This document shows, piece by piece, positions 11,857 through 21,785 of a DNA stretch of 64,000 nucleotides (positions are counted from its first letter, which is position 1; each line of letters starts with the position of its first letter). Source of the DNA: Stictocephala bisonia. Lineage: Eukaryota; Arthropoda; Insecta; Hemiptera; Membracidae. Both the position numbers and the translations under genes were made by a program. The stretch is taken from contig JAQJVL010000002.1 of the NCBI GenBank assembly GCA_035578905.1, positions 10,230,717-10,294,716 on the forward strand. Direction: 5' to 3'. Under the pieces are notes generated by a model. The model was not told where the DNA came from and did not search any database. It was given only the letters and a program-made list of their open reading frames with translations.

Positions 11857-11899
11857 TGGTCTGAGGAAGGTGAGTGTGGTTCACCGAAATCGATCACCA
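11857..11899 (+). ncRNA. Hammerhead ribozyme-like motif, family 1, copy B
   Basis: Helix I TGGT 11857-11860 and ACCA 11896-11899; core CTGAGGA 11861-11867; an extra A at 11868; helix II GGTGA 11869-11873 with TCACC 11881-11885 and a 7-base loop; GAAA 11886-11889; helix III ATC/GAT 11889-11894; C17 at 11895, where self-cleavage would be predicted. All core positions are intact. Helix III is only three pairs with no loop, like the minimal helix III of retroelement hammerheads, which may need dimeric folding. Confidence 0.72.
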
Positions 11900-12015
11900 T
11901 AATATTTCTGCATTTTGTACTTGCATTGTAATATATTTGTGCATTTTGAGCTTATATTGTAATAAATTTGAGTTGTGTGACGTTTACTTGTACTGTATAT
12001 GTACCAACACGTATT

Positions 12016-12276
12016 ATGCTAATTAAAAAGCTATTTGTAAGTGCCAGTCAGGCAAATTTAGCAATGATTTACAGGAATGTTAGAATCAAAGTTCATACTA
12101 CGCTTGCCGATATTTACTTTAATAAGCAATGCTTGCAATATGGTTTAATACCTAAATACGTTAGTGTGAAAATGAAATATAATATTGTTGCTGGTAGGAA
12201 AACAAAACAACAAGCTGAAAAATTGTTTGTAAATAACTCAACTAAAGATTTGTATCGCAAAAGACGAAAAAAAGAT
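12016..12276 (+). pseudogene. Penelope-like element ORF, N-terminal fragment
   Basis: From the ATG at 12016 (also the second in-frame Met of a longer frame opening at 11968 inside the terminal repeat), about 87 codons precede the next terminal repeat. Residues 20-38 are a basic helical segment (RNVRIKVHTTLADIYFNKQ). Residues 39-49, CLQYGLIPKYV, resemble the CLxxxLIPKYxxIK block near the N-terminus of Penelope-like proteins. Residues 69-86, ending LYRKRRKK, resemble the basic EIKxLYxKKxKL block that follows. The frame then reads into the next hammerhead and stops at 12339. Reverse transcriptase and endonuclease are missing. The family assignment rests on motif memory, not an alignment. Confidence 0.5.
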
Positions 12277-12293
12277 TCTTTTGTAAATCCCTC

Positions 12294-12336
12294 TGGTATG
12301 AGGAAGGTGAGCGTGGTTCACCGAAATCAATCACCA
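12294..12336 (+). ncRNA. Hammerhead-like motif, family 1, copy C (core-damaged)
   Basis: The same layout as 11857-11899: TGGT/ACCA and GGTGA/TCACC remain. The core has lost the essential C3 (ATGAGGA instead of CTGAGGA), and helix III reads ATC/AAT, so it should be inactive. Confidence 0.6.
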
Positions 12337-12470
12337 TAGTATTTGTGCATTTTGTACTTGTATTGTAATATATTTGTACATTTTGTGCTTATATTGTAAT
12401 ACATTTGTGTTGTGTGACGTTTACTTGTATTGTATATGTACCAACACGTATTATGCTAATTAAAAAGCAA

Positions 12471-12879
12471 TTTAAGTTTGTCGGTCAAGGGCTATTATTT
12501 AAAATGAAATGGGAGGTTTAGGTAAACTAACCCATAATAATATTATTTTTACGAAAGTTCTTAGCTGTTAACTAATTAGAGTTAAATTAAGTAATAGTTA
12601 GAGTAAAGAACTAAAAGTATTACGCCTTCATCAATATTTCTAGCGATTTACCAACATCGATATTCAACTTTATATGGTTCTACTTTTATAAAATTACAAC
12701 GTAATGACGGACAGTTTTATTGATGAATTCTGAAACACGAAAGTCCACTTCTTGATGACTCTATTTTCTGAAAATAAAAAGTTCCGTTTACTCTAACTCG
12801 GAAAAATGAAACACAAATAAAATACGAACACACAAAGTGGTTGATGTTCATCACACTAGGATGTTCCCTATTTCGTTAG
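12471..12879. other. No gene recognised
   Basis: AT-rich spacer between the Penelope-like element and a SINE fragment; nothing recognisable. Confidence 0.6.
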
Positions 12880-12975
12880 CCGACATTATGTCATAGTGCT
12901 GTAATCCAGCTTTTTGAGGGGCTAAGTGTTGTGAAGATTGCAGGCGAAAGGTTCTGTTCTCAGTTCAATTAATGG
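12880..12975 (+). mobile_element. SINE family 2, 5' fragment
   Basis: Head fragment homologous to 49650-49710: CATAGTGCTGTAATCCAGCT, then GCTAAGTGTTGTGAAGATTG, AGGCGAAAGGTTCTGT. It lacks the rest of the element and is truncated after the box-B-like GGTTCT. Confidence 0.6.
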
Positions 12976-13094
12976 TGTCTTGGCTTTTGCTTAATGGTTT
13001 CCAACGATATGGCATCAACTCGAGAGATCTAACATTAATTTTTAGGAAGGTAGCTTGGATTTGGTTCGAACTTAGTGTCATCACAGAGAAAAAT

Positions 13095-13372
13095 GAAACA
13101 TAGGCTGCATTCAGTAGTCCGCTGAATGTGTGTCGAGTTAGTGGGTCGAGTAGTTATTTCTCCAATTTTCCGCACGATGGCAGGGCCAGCACCTTCTCAG
13201 CCCCCCTCTTTACATCCCCAAGTTCTCAAGGATAAAAGTAGTAATTATTAATACAGATAAATAAAAATGTACATTATTTGTAATCTATTTATATCTGCCA
13301 CTTTGGCGTTCTCTGTGGTCGTAAAAAAGCAACCTCTGTGTCTCTTTTCTCTGTGGATTCACTCTTATCAGT
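13095..13372 (+). repeat. Dispersed repeat R250, copy 1
   Basis: One of three copies of a roughly 250-bp non-coding repeat (others at 44130-44365 plus and 57762-57955 minus). Shared blocks in order: GAATGTGTGTCGAGT, GTAGTTATTTCTCCA, GGCCAGCACCTTCTCAG, CCCAAGTTCTCAAGGATAAA, AGTAATTATTA, TCTGCCACTTTGGCGTTC, AAGCAACCTCTGTG. Family not recognised. Confidence 0.7.
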
Positions 13373-15811
13373 TAGCCAACAATCAGACTAAAATGTTAGG
13401 ATTCCATGAGTAACTATAAGTCCTCAGTTGCCCCTATTGTATTTATAAATGACCTTTATTAAAGATTATTCAAGCTTAGTAACAAAGACTACACTGAGTC
13501 ATCTCATAATCATTTACAACTCAAAACCACTTGTATTTTGACAGTTGATGACTTAATAAAAGATAAATAATTACCGTTAATCTAATATTGTGAAATAATT
13601 GGTTTTAAAAGCGTTATTTGTTTTTTTGAAGTCAATCCGTTTGTTCAAGAGCATAATTACTGAAGCAAAAACCTTATCAAAAAGCTAAATAACTTAATGA
13701 ACGAGTTCATAATTTTAACGACTGATTCTATTTCTTTGTTAATATTTTATAAAGTGAATATTTGAACAAAATCAAAATCTATTTTAATTTTTACTCTGTG
13801 ACAGTAAATATTGACTGTAATTTAACTAACGTAAAAAATTCAGTATTAATAATAAAAGTTAATGTTCTTAGGAATAAAGATTATAATATTAATTCTAAAG
13901 TAGTCAGCTGTTTAACCACAAAATAAACAGAGCCACTGCCTAAGAGGTGGAGCAATCTACTTAATGTTGGAAATAAATTACAATAATCATGCAGAAAAGA
14001 CAATGTAATAATGCGAAATCTCCGAGTTCCATTTGTCTGAGTAAAGATCCCCATTTTAGGTCTGTTGGGAAGGGGAACAAGGGAAAAGGAACGAAAGTAA
14101 AACGATAAAGATATTGCGAGAAAACAAAGAAGAAAAATACTCGCAAACAAAATATTATATTCTTCTATCCGAGGAAAACATGGCGGGGCTAAACAATTTA
14201 AGTTGGCACATCAAGGAGGGATGGAGAATAACTGAAGCCGGTTATAAAATTAAATCTGAGAACAACGACTTGTGTTTAAAACTTGTTCAATTCGACTCGA
14301 AATGTGAAAACTTGGTTGATGGAAATTGTAAAAAGTATTTCTTATAAATCTGGAGCAGAGAGAAGTTATAATTAAGTTATCCGGTGGTTCCTGTGTGGTT
14401 GCCGGGGGAGGGGTATGCAGATGTGGTTCGCTTGATATTCTTGCTACATCCCAGCTGATTCCGTGATTACCTCAATCAGCTGTTTGTATTGTGTGACTGT
14501 CGCGTTGTATGTTATAAGTGTCTAACAGCAAAAAACTACCTACACATGTATTTAATATATAATTGTGAACAGTGAATCATTGAATATTATCACAATTTAG
14601 ATAATAATCCTTGTTTTCTGCCTATCCTCAAGAATAAATAAAAATAAAGTAACGTATATTAAAATTAAAATCATGTACTTATTTATTCACAACCATACTT
14701 GCAAATGTCTTTTAGATCTAGAAGACCAGGATCTTTTCATACCTGAAAAAAAAGGAAATAATTACTTAAAGAATATTTATGGAACTAATACATAAGCTAA
14801 ATTCTTAGAAGGATTAATATGTTAAGTCATGTTAAGACTTGTAATTTAAATGTTAAAAATACATTTTTATTTGAAATATCAGTACTATTAAAGAATTATA
14901 TTTTCACATTTACACGATCTTATCCTTAACCATACTCTGTCCGTTGCCCATATTGATCTGTGCGGGGAACTTTTTCAGAGACAGTACGGGGGAGAATCTG
15001 TACAGTACAAGATGAACATTACTGATTCTGTACTTCTAGGTCTGGCCGGATTCTAATCTGCGTTCTCTAACCCAGACTCTAAGTCCTGACACTTTTAACA
15101 GCTCGCCCATCTAGATCCCATCTCTTGAGTCTAGATCGACGATTTATTGCATATTCCTAGGATCAAACTGAGTTATTATTCATACAGCGAATTTTTTAAA
15201 CAGTCAATAGACTATCACAGACTGATTTTAACCGACAAGGTTGATTCCAAGAAGTTAGATAAAAACCCAATATCAGGAGTGGTTTTAAGGTTACCTAAAA
15301 CCAACCCCAAAAGTGATTTCAAGAGTTTACCGCCAGCTCAAACGCAGGGGTAATTTCAAGAGATTACCTAGAATCAAAATCCATGGGCTATATTAAGATC
15401 TTATAACGAAACCCAGCGGTTAGCAAGCGGTCACTTAGCACCCAACAGCCGGGGATAAGCAAGACCCCACTTCAAGAGTTTACCAGGAGCCCAAACGATA
15501 AGCTCTTTAGTATACAGGCTTCTGAACTGATTTCAGGACGTTATCGGATGCCTTATCCCCCTCTCTCCACATGACGATTCACAGGTTCAGTTCCTGAGAG
15601 GTCCAGTTAATAATTGCTCAAGACTTTGAACCGTTATCCTATCAGAATACTCTCGTATGAAACTTAAGAAGCATATAAAAACACAACTTAAAAAATTCCA
15701 TTAATATTCTCTAAAGATGTATTATTTTGAGGTAGAAGGAAGTAGCAGATAGCAAGGAGTCTGGCAAACTGTACTGTTAGAAGGTCAAAGTTCTTACTGT
15801 ATTAGTCGGTA
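13373..15811. other. No gene recognised
   Basis: Several 60-90-codon ORFs overlap on both strands near 13880-14350 with no recognisable domain. A 77-codon one at 14114-14347 is the least biased, but nothing supports expression. A degenerate motif, TTCAAGAGTTTACC, recurs at about 15319, 15355 and 15471. Confidence 0.5.
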
Positions 15812-15892
15812 TTATACGAGTAGTTGGTTAAAGTCAGTTTCATAAGCAAAAGGTTCTCAGTTCGATCCCAATCAGAATCACCGTACATTTGG
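15812..15892 (+). mobile_element. SINE family 1, 5' fragment
   Basis: Contains GTAGTTGGTTAAAG (box A region) and GGTTCTCAGTTCGATCCC (box B region, matching GGTTCGANTCC), then AATCAGAATCAC. It is cut where the minus-strand SINE family 2 copy begins. A second family-1 fragment overlapping it by about 45 bases starts on the far side, at 16284. Confidence 0.65.
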
Positions 15893-16070
15893 ATGTAGAT
15901 CATCTGTGGTGTCTGGTTACGGAGTTGGAATTATGCTCAGAATGGGCAATTTCTTTATTGCCCAATAGCCAGGGCAACTAAAACAACTTTACGTGCAATC
16001 TGAACCACGAACTCTAGGACTGATGTTTAGCCAATTGACAAGTGTGCTACACAACATCCGGAGTCCGACT

Positions 16071-16128
16071 ACCACCCAACATGGACACTCAAGACTTAGA
16101 GAAGTCTTGAGTGTCCATGTTGGGTGGT
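16071..16128. repeat. Perfect 27-bp inverted repeat, AGAG loop
   Basis: Arm 16071-16097 (ACCACCCAACATGGACAC...) and arm 16102-16128 are perfect reverse complements separated by AGAG. In sister SINE copies only the first arm sequence exists. Confidence 0.97.
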
Positions 16129-16179
16129 TACTATCGACGTGGGCACTACTAGAGAGTAGTGCCCACGTCGATAGCAACC
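16126..16179. repeat. 25-bp inverted repeat with one mismatch, AGAG loop
   Basis: Arm 16126-16150 and arm 16155-16179 (AGTAGTGCCCACGTCG...) are reverse complements except at one position, with the loop AGAG. It adjoins the previous hairpin, sharing three bases. Confidence 0.95.
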
Positions 16180-16283
16180 ATTGAGCGAATGCCATTTCGG
16201 TATTAAGTTACAAGGACTGAACATAGAGCCTATCGCAGAACACTTTGTGCCCAAGTACTTGTGGAATAGCACTGTGACACAAT

Positions 16284-16510
16284 GCTGATTAGTAAGCTAA
16301 ATGGTTCTCAGTTCGATCCCAACCAGAATCAGAATACATTTTGTAAGGGATCAGCTGATCGTCACCGGCCGCTCATTTGTCACCAGGCTATTAATTAATG
16401 ACACTTTACAAGAAATACCTTAGTTTGTAACAATGACTACATTCACTCGTCTACTCTCATCTCCCTAATTTGAAATCCATATTCGAGCATATCTTAACGA
16501 ACGTTGACTT
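16284..16510 (+). mobile_element. SINE family 1, body and tail
   Basis: Starts with GGTTCTCAGTTCGATCCC (box B) and continues into the family body: GGGATCAGCTGAT, TCATTTGTCA, GGCTATTAATTAATGACAC, CCTTAGTTTGTAACAATGAC, TACATTCACTCG. The 5' head with box A is missing. Confidence 0.75.
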
Positions 16511-17870
16511 GAAAATAAATAACATTTTGAACATTTGATAAAATCTCTATTTAAGCAGTTTACAATAATCCTCCATTAAGTATTAAAATTTAAAAATCGT
16601 TTATTATTTTCTTTGTGATTACCTTTACATTGCGGCTTTAAATTAATTTCTTTAGCATAACTGGTATTTAAGAGATAAATTAAATTAAAGTACATAAATG
16701 TTTAAATAACATAAACAAATTGAAACAGTAAGAAACTATAATATCAATAGTGTAAATATATTCAATAAATAAATCAAATACTCTCACAGATCATAAAATT
16801 AGTTTCATTAATAAATAAAGGTAAAACAAACGACATTTACAGTTACAAATTATTTTAAATAAAACTAAATCAGATAACAGAGATAGCAAAACAAATGTTT
16901 ATATGTTTTAAATACTTGTTTTTAATTAAATATTAATTTCAATTTTTCAGGATATTTTTAGCATTATTTAGGCCTTTTGGATTATGACTGGTATGTTAGA
17001 TTTTCAATATCATAAACAAACTAATTTGCCTAAGGTATAATCAATCCAATGTTTTATCAAACAACTGTTTAAACCATAGTAAATTAATAACAAAAAATAC
17101 AATTATAATAATATATAAACAATTTTTTTTAAACAGAAAACCGACAAATAAATTATAACAAACGTAACAACAATCAATTCAACAGCTAATAACAGTATCT
17201 CTGAATGATTAACAAAAATTAACGAATGTAAATCAACTCAACAACTTGGCCATCATTATTTATGGCATATGATGGAACAATTATTTATGACTATATTTAT
17301 TCATGATATTTCTTAAATATCGGTATACGAAATAATTTTAAATTATGTTAAATAAGTTAAACTCCATCACAAAAGACTCTTTATTCCGTTAATTTATTAC
17401 CGTTCTGTATTGTTGATAAACAATTCATTTCTAAAGTTTTTCACATTAAAACTTTTCTAATCTTATTAACTTTACTAACTAAGCAGAGCTTATTAACTTA
17501 GTTAATATTACAGCTATAACTTTCAAGTATAATATCCACATGAAAATAACAAGGTAAATACTGTACAACAGTTATTAAAGATGATGCAAAGTGGTTTTGG
17601 AAGAGAAAGTTTAAATTAACTCTAAGATTTATGATTACAAGATTTCTCGACGCTCTCCTCTTTTATATTGTAATTAGTTATACTTTTAAAGAGCACTCGG
17701 GCGAAAAACACTGTATTTATCCTTTGGTAAACTAATAAATAAATGGCGCACTTAAAATATGATCTGTACCTGGGAGGAATGTAACAACGCAATAATTTAT
17801 TACGTGGTATAAATGTACACGTTTGGCGAGTTCAAAAATACAACAATAAATAAATGGTTCCGAAGAATTG
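16511..17870. other. No gene recognised; very AT-rich
   Basis: Over a kilobase of AT-rich sequence with no sustained ORF and no recognised repeat. Confidence 0.6.
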
Positions 17871-18340
17871 GCACAAACTTTCCCCCATATTAAACACTAA
17901 TAAATCAAAACTTTGAAAATACCAGTTTGATTCCCAAATATGATTTTTTGCCATTACTAAAAAACTAGTCAAGTTAGAGACATGCGGTTTTTACTAAAAT
18001 ATTTTAAATAGTAATTTACATCTTTGCTGAAATTTTAATCAAATTCGTTTTAAGAAAAGTCCATTTTTTTATGTTTTTTGGCCATAAATATAAAAAAAAC
18101 TAAAATTTCAAGAAAGTGAAAAAATTATCTGCAGATGATGGCTAAATACACTTTCATATTTTACCAATTTCATAAAAATTTATTCATCCGTTTGGTCTCC
18201 ATCAAAATGCACACTCACGCAAGCACATACACACTCAGACACTAACAGTTTTTTTTTCAAAAAACCATTTTATAGGGTTTAGGGGACTCTAAAATAGATT
18301 TTTAGACCTATTTGTATAACAATTTTTTTTGAGGATCACA
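17871..18340 (+). repeat. Dispersed repeat R500, copy 1
   Basis: Aligns over about 470 bp with 31646-32130. Shared blocks: CAAACTTTCC, CCATATTAAACA, CAAAACTTTGAAAAT, ACCAGTTTGATTCCCAAA, ACTAAAAAACTAGTC, AGAGACATGC, TTTCATAAAAATT, TCCGTTTG, and AGGGGAC(T/A)CTAAAAT near the end. The TTTCATAAAAATT..TCCGTTTGG..ACACTCA/ACAGACAGA section resembles the non-coding part of many insect retroelement repeats, but no coding part is present. Confidence 0.75.
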
Positions 18341-18604
18341 ATACCTTCTCTATACTAACGAATATGGCAGAAAGTAAAATAGATAATAGATAACTAATTA
18401 AATTGTATATTACATTTTTAATTGAAAATATCATATACTAAATGAACTTATAAGTTTTGTAGCATGCAATGAACGATATTTTTTTTGTAAGCTTTTACTC
18501 CCCCTTACCGTATTCTCCGAAAAATATCAGATTATTTTCAGACGTGAAACACCGATACAATTGTTGCGCTTATTTTAAGACAAATATGAGTGACTATATG
18601 AAAG

Positions 18605-18660
18605 TACGATGAGTATGAATGATCTGTGTAGTCTGTTTACTAACTACACGGGTTAACATG
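18605..18660 (-). mobile_element. SINE family 2, 3' tail fragment
   Basis: On the minus strand it reads TTAGTAAACAGACTACACAG followed by ATCATTCATACTCAT, matching the tail of the 20617-20980 copy. Body and head absent. Confidence 0.5.
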
Positions 18661-18687
18661 GAATCATAACCACGTAATTTGGTGTGA

Positions 18688-18709
18688 TTTTTTTTTTTTT
18701 TTTTTTTTT
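18688..18709. repeat. Poly-T run of 22
   Basis: An uninterrupted run of 22 Ts on the plus strand; as poly-A on the minus strand it could be a retroposon tail. Confidence 0.9.
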
Positions 18710-19427
18710 ATAGTCATAAACATAGAGACTAAAAGAAGAAAAATCATATCGTGTATTTATGTTTATACTTATTAATAATTATATTACGAAGTTTAACTTC
18801 TTGTTTACGTGTAAGTTTAATATAATCCATTATTTCGTGTTTTAGTTACAATTTTTGAGGAAGGAAGAGTAGCTAATTTCAAAATTTACTTCCTGCAAAC
18901 AATTGACAGTCTCGATAGTTTTTATTTAGTTTCCGCTATGGAAATTTACTTCAATTTGGTAACAGGCTATACAATTTTATTTTCAAATTATATTTATTAT
19001 GTTATTTTCAGCATAAAAACTTTTCAAACATTTGCTTTAAAAATAATATTTTGTTAAATATTTCCAGTGGCTCGATAACAATTGATCAACAATCGCCATT
19101 AATCGGTTAACTGTTATTCAAATCAAGTAAATAATAGTTTATTTTTAAGTGTATTGATACAGCGTAGTGATCGTCAACCTTGTTTGGTATTTGAACAGAA
19201 AAACAAAAAGGTTTTAACTATATTTTAAGCTCAAAGTTGGTAAAGAAATAAAATAGTAAATAAATTAAGCTTTCGAAATGACATACAATTGTGGATTACG
19301 TATTTTAATTATTAGTTCTAAAAAAGTGAATCAAATGAAAATATATTATTTTGTAATTAAAACTTATGAACGGATTCCAATTAAAGAAACCATAAAATCG
19401 ATGGAAATAATCAATTCCAATTAAATA
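18710..19427. other. No gene recognised
   Basis: AT-rich sequence without a recognisable gene or repeat. Confidence 0.6.
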
Positions 19428-19644
<217 letters not shown>

Positions 19645-20616
19645 CGGTGAAATATTTATCAAATAATGACAGGAAAAGAACAGGAACAACCTGGACAGCC
19701 AAATCCAAAAAAATAAACACGTGTGGGTACAAATAAAGATTCAAAAACAGTGTTCACTTTATTTTTTGTGGTTTTATTGGATCCGTAATTGAAGAAAAAC
19801 GTAAATTCTTAACATTATTACACTAAAATAAAACTATAAATAACATGAAATACATAATTTAGAGTCTAAGACTAAACATCATACTGAACTCTTATAAATC
19901 TTGATTAAAATTTCAGTAAAAAAATATTATGAAATCAGAAATATTGGATTAATTTCACTCTTTTTCCAATACTTATGCCAACAAATTTTAATATTGCCAA
20001 ATTTACGGCTTTATTATTTATAGCTGGGGAACTTTTTCGTTAAAGATATTGTAAGAAAGTTTTATAAGGCAAGTTTAGATCATAAATGTAATTTATGAGG
20101 CAGTGTGAATGTAATTTTGTACCAAAGTTACTCACCCCGCCCTCCCCGCATCGCCTCCGTTATAACATACAATACGTGTTTAACGAAACACATGGAGTTA
20201 TTAATGTGGGGTGGAATGTTTCATGCACTAAGTCTGTTTGGATTGACTAAATTAAATATAAAGTTACATATTTATTTATTACGTTTTTTAGAGAGAGGAG
20301 AAATTATTAATTTTCAGTTAAGAAACAATAATTGGAAGATTTCGTAAGTTGTTATTTTACTTAAAGTTTCTAGATTAAAACACAATGTTTAGTTAATATG
20401 AGAAAATCTTTTGCGTCAAATATCAGCATTTTCTATAAGGACGAAATATAATAATGATGCTGTTCTTATTAAAAGGGTAATTTAAACATGGCTAACCTAA
20501 CTTAACATGCCTAACTTCATCAAATGCAACCTAACTTACGTAATGAGGCGTATTATTCTCAAATATGAGACGTCGACACAACTTTGTTTCTATTTTATGG
20601 CGAATTTCAACGAATG
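19645..20616. other. No gene recognised; TTAGG-like motif
   Basis: No supported gene. GGCTAACCTAACTTAACATG and CAACCTAACTTACG at 20488-20541 are telomere-like. Confidence 0.55.
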
Positions 20617-20980
20617 TGAGTGTGGATAACCTGTGTAGTCTGGTTACTAACTGAGTTCGACTTATGATCAGAAAGGGCCTATAATAATAGCCCAACACAA
20701 CTAAGGGACCAACAGATTTATGTGGAATCCGAACCAAGTAGTAATAGTCTAATTGTCAGCTAATTAAAAAAACCTTATACTCAGTTCTCTCCCCTACACA
20801 ACATCCGAACACTGAATATCACACAACACGGACACCTAAGACTCCTCTAGTAGTTTCCACGTCGATGGCAACCATTGAGCAGACATCATGTCGGTATTAA
20901 AAGGACCGAGCGTAGTAGCTATCGCCTACAATCTCTACAGCACTTAGCGCCCAAGTAGCTGGGTTACAGCACTGCGCCAG
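20617..20980 (-). mobile_element. SINE family 2, near-complete copy
   Basis: On the minus strand the head is TGGCGCAGTGCTGTAA(C)CCAGC (box-A-like TGGCGCAGTGC). It is followed by GATAGCTACTACGCTCGG (degenerate box-B position), a body with CAATGGTTGCCATCGACGTG and GGATGTTGTGTAGG, and the tail AGTTAGTAACCAGACTACAC with CACACTCATTC. About 360 bp. It preserves the unrearranged version of the region that is folded back in the 15893-16275 copy. Confidence 0.7.
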
Positions 20981-20994
20981 TATTGCCGACGTAA

Positions 20995-21075
20995 TCTAAC
21001 TATTCTATATAACCTAATGTAACATAAACTAACCTATACAGCTTAATGTAATGTAACCTAACCTATACAGTCATT
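20995..21075. repeat. TAACCTAATGTAA-type telomere-like cluster
   Basis: Several imperfect copies of AACCTA(A/T), e.g. GTAACCTAACCTATACAG. It lies just outside the left arm of the 21.1-21.7 kb fold-back; a matching cluster lies just outside its right arm. Confidence 0.7.
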
Positions 21076-21177
21076 TTGTTTTATTAGCCTCGAAAACTGG
21101 TATATTATAGAAATAATATTAATTTAAATTACCTTTTTCTGTCGTAACAGTTTTCAATTACATTACTGCTACGTACA

Positions 21178-21206
21178 TTTCAAAGCATATAAAGCTTCAT
21201 CATCAG
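21178..21206 (-). ncRNA. Hammerhead-like core, family 2, left arm
   Basis: On the minus strand: CTGATGA, an extra T, helix II GAAGC / 7-base loop TTTATAT / GCTTT (one G-U pair at the base), then GAAA. Downstream ATGT/ACGT could form a loopless helix III, followed by A and GC, which pairs with the GC before CTGATGA. The core is canonical, but helix I is only two clear pairs. Confidence 0.5.
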
Positions 21207-21587
21207 GCTTCTAAATACGTTTAAAACATTAAATACTAAAATTATAAAACAATTTTAGGTTTAATTGTTTGAATTGTTTATATGTTTTATAATTTTAGCT
21301 TTTACAGTTAACAATATAACTAAAAAACTATACAAGTATAGTTTTGTTTTCACCACATAGTTGATTTAATTGTACAGTATGTTGTACACCATTACCACAG
21401 AGCGCTTTTTTGTTTTATTTTCATTAACAACAATTAATAATTTTTCCTTTTTTTAATATATATTTCTTTTATTTATTATTCTTATATTATAAAATATATA
21501 GTATAAGAATAAGAAAATTGTACTATATGGTTTAAAACATTGCACTGTTAAAGCTGCAATGTTTTAAACAATGACGTTTTTAGTAGC

Positions 21588-21616
21588 CTGATGATGAAGC
21601 GTTATATGCCTTGAAA
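21588..21616 (+). ncRNA. Hammerhead-like core, family 2, right arm
   Basis: CTGATGA 21588-21594, T, GAAGC, loop GTTATAT, GCCTT, GAAA 21613-21616. Relative to the left arm, helix II has one mismatch (A opposite C) and the downstream helix III region reads TATACATA. Likely a weaker copy. Confidence 0.45.
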
Positions 21617-21689
21617 TATACATAGCAGTAATGTAACTGAAGAACTGTTGCGACAGAAAAAGGTAATTTAAACCAGTATTATTTCTATA

Positions 21690-21785
21690 ACCTATAAAAC
21701 CTAATGTAACGTAACCTAACCTATAAAACCTAATGTAACGTAACCTAACCTATACAAATTAATGTAAGATAACCTAACCTAAACA
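21690..21785. repeat. AACCTAATGTAACGTAACCT tandem cluster
   Basis: About three units of a roughly 32-bp motif, CCTATAAAACCTAATGTAAC..GTAACCTAA, CCTAA-rich. It is the counterpart of the cluster at 20995-21075 on the other side of the fold-back. Confidence 0.8.

Larger units (their letters stand above)
11590..12470 (+). mobile_element. Truncated Penelope-like element with hammerhead-bearing terminal repeats
   Basis: Three copies of one terminal-repeat sequence are arranged inverted (minus, about 11590-11735), then direct (plus, about 11850-12031), then direct again (plus, about 12288-12468). Each carries a hammerhead-like motif followed by a run of TTGTAATA(T/A)ATTTGTGCATTTTG-type repeats and TGTGACGTTTACTTGTA. 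Between the two direct copies lies an ORF fragment resembling the N-terminus of Penelope-like retrotransposon proteins. The GIY-YIG endonuclease and reverse transcriptase are absent, so this is an internally deleted copy. The spacer at 11740-11850 contains short repeats of TTGTGAATCCAGAA. Direct plus inverted terminal repeats are a known habit of Penelope-like elements. Confidence 0.65.
15893..16275 (-). mobile_element. SINE family 2 copy, rearranged by two fold-backs
   Basis: Head on the minus strand (TCACAGTGCT near 16262), tail near 15900 (GTAACCAGACACCACAGAT). It matches the copies at 20617-20980 and 49650-49985. Its middle, 16071-16179, has been replaced by two adjacent near-perfect hairpins not present in the sister copies (annotated separately). 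It lies between two fragments of SINE family 1. Confidence 0.65.
21085..21705. mobile_element. Fold-back element with two hammerhead-like cores
   Basis: About 120-bp inverted arms at 21095-21215 and 21580-21700. The left arm includes TACCTTTTTCTGTCG..ACAGTT, TTACATTACTGCTACGTA and TTCATCATCAGGCT; the right arm carries their reverse complements. Inner sequence 21216-21579 is AT-rich with a small hairpin (AACATTGCA / TGCAATGTT near 21535-21560) and no ORF. Each arm carries a hammerhead-type core pointing outward. This layout recalls the inverted terminal repeats of Penelope-like elements. Confidence 0.65.

Noticed and set aside
14114..14347. 77-codon ORF as a small host gene
   Set aside because: No domain, no supporting context, and overlapping ORFs on the opposite strand; within chance expectation.
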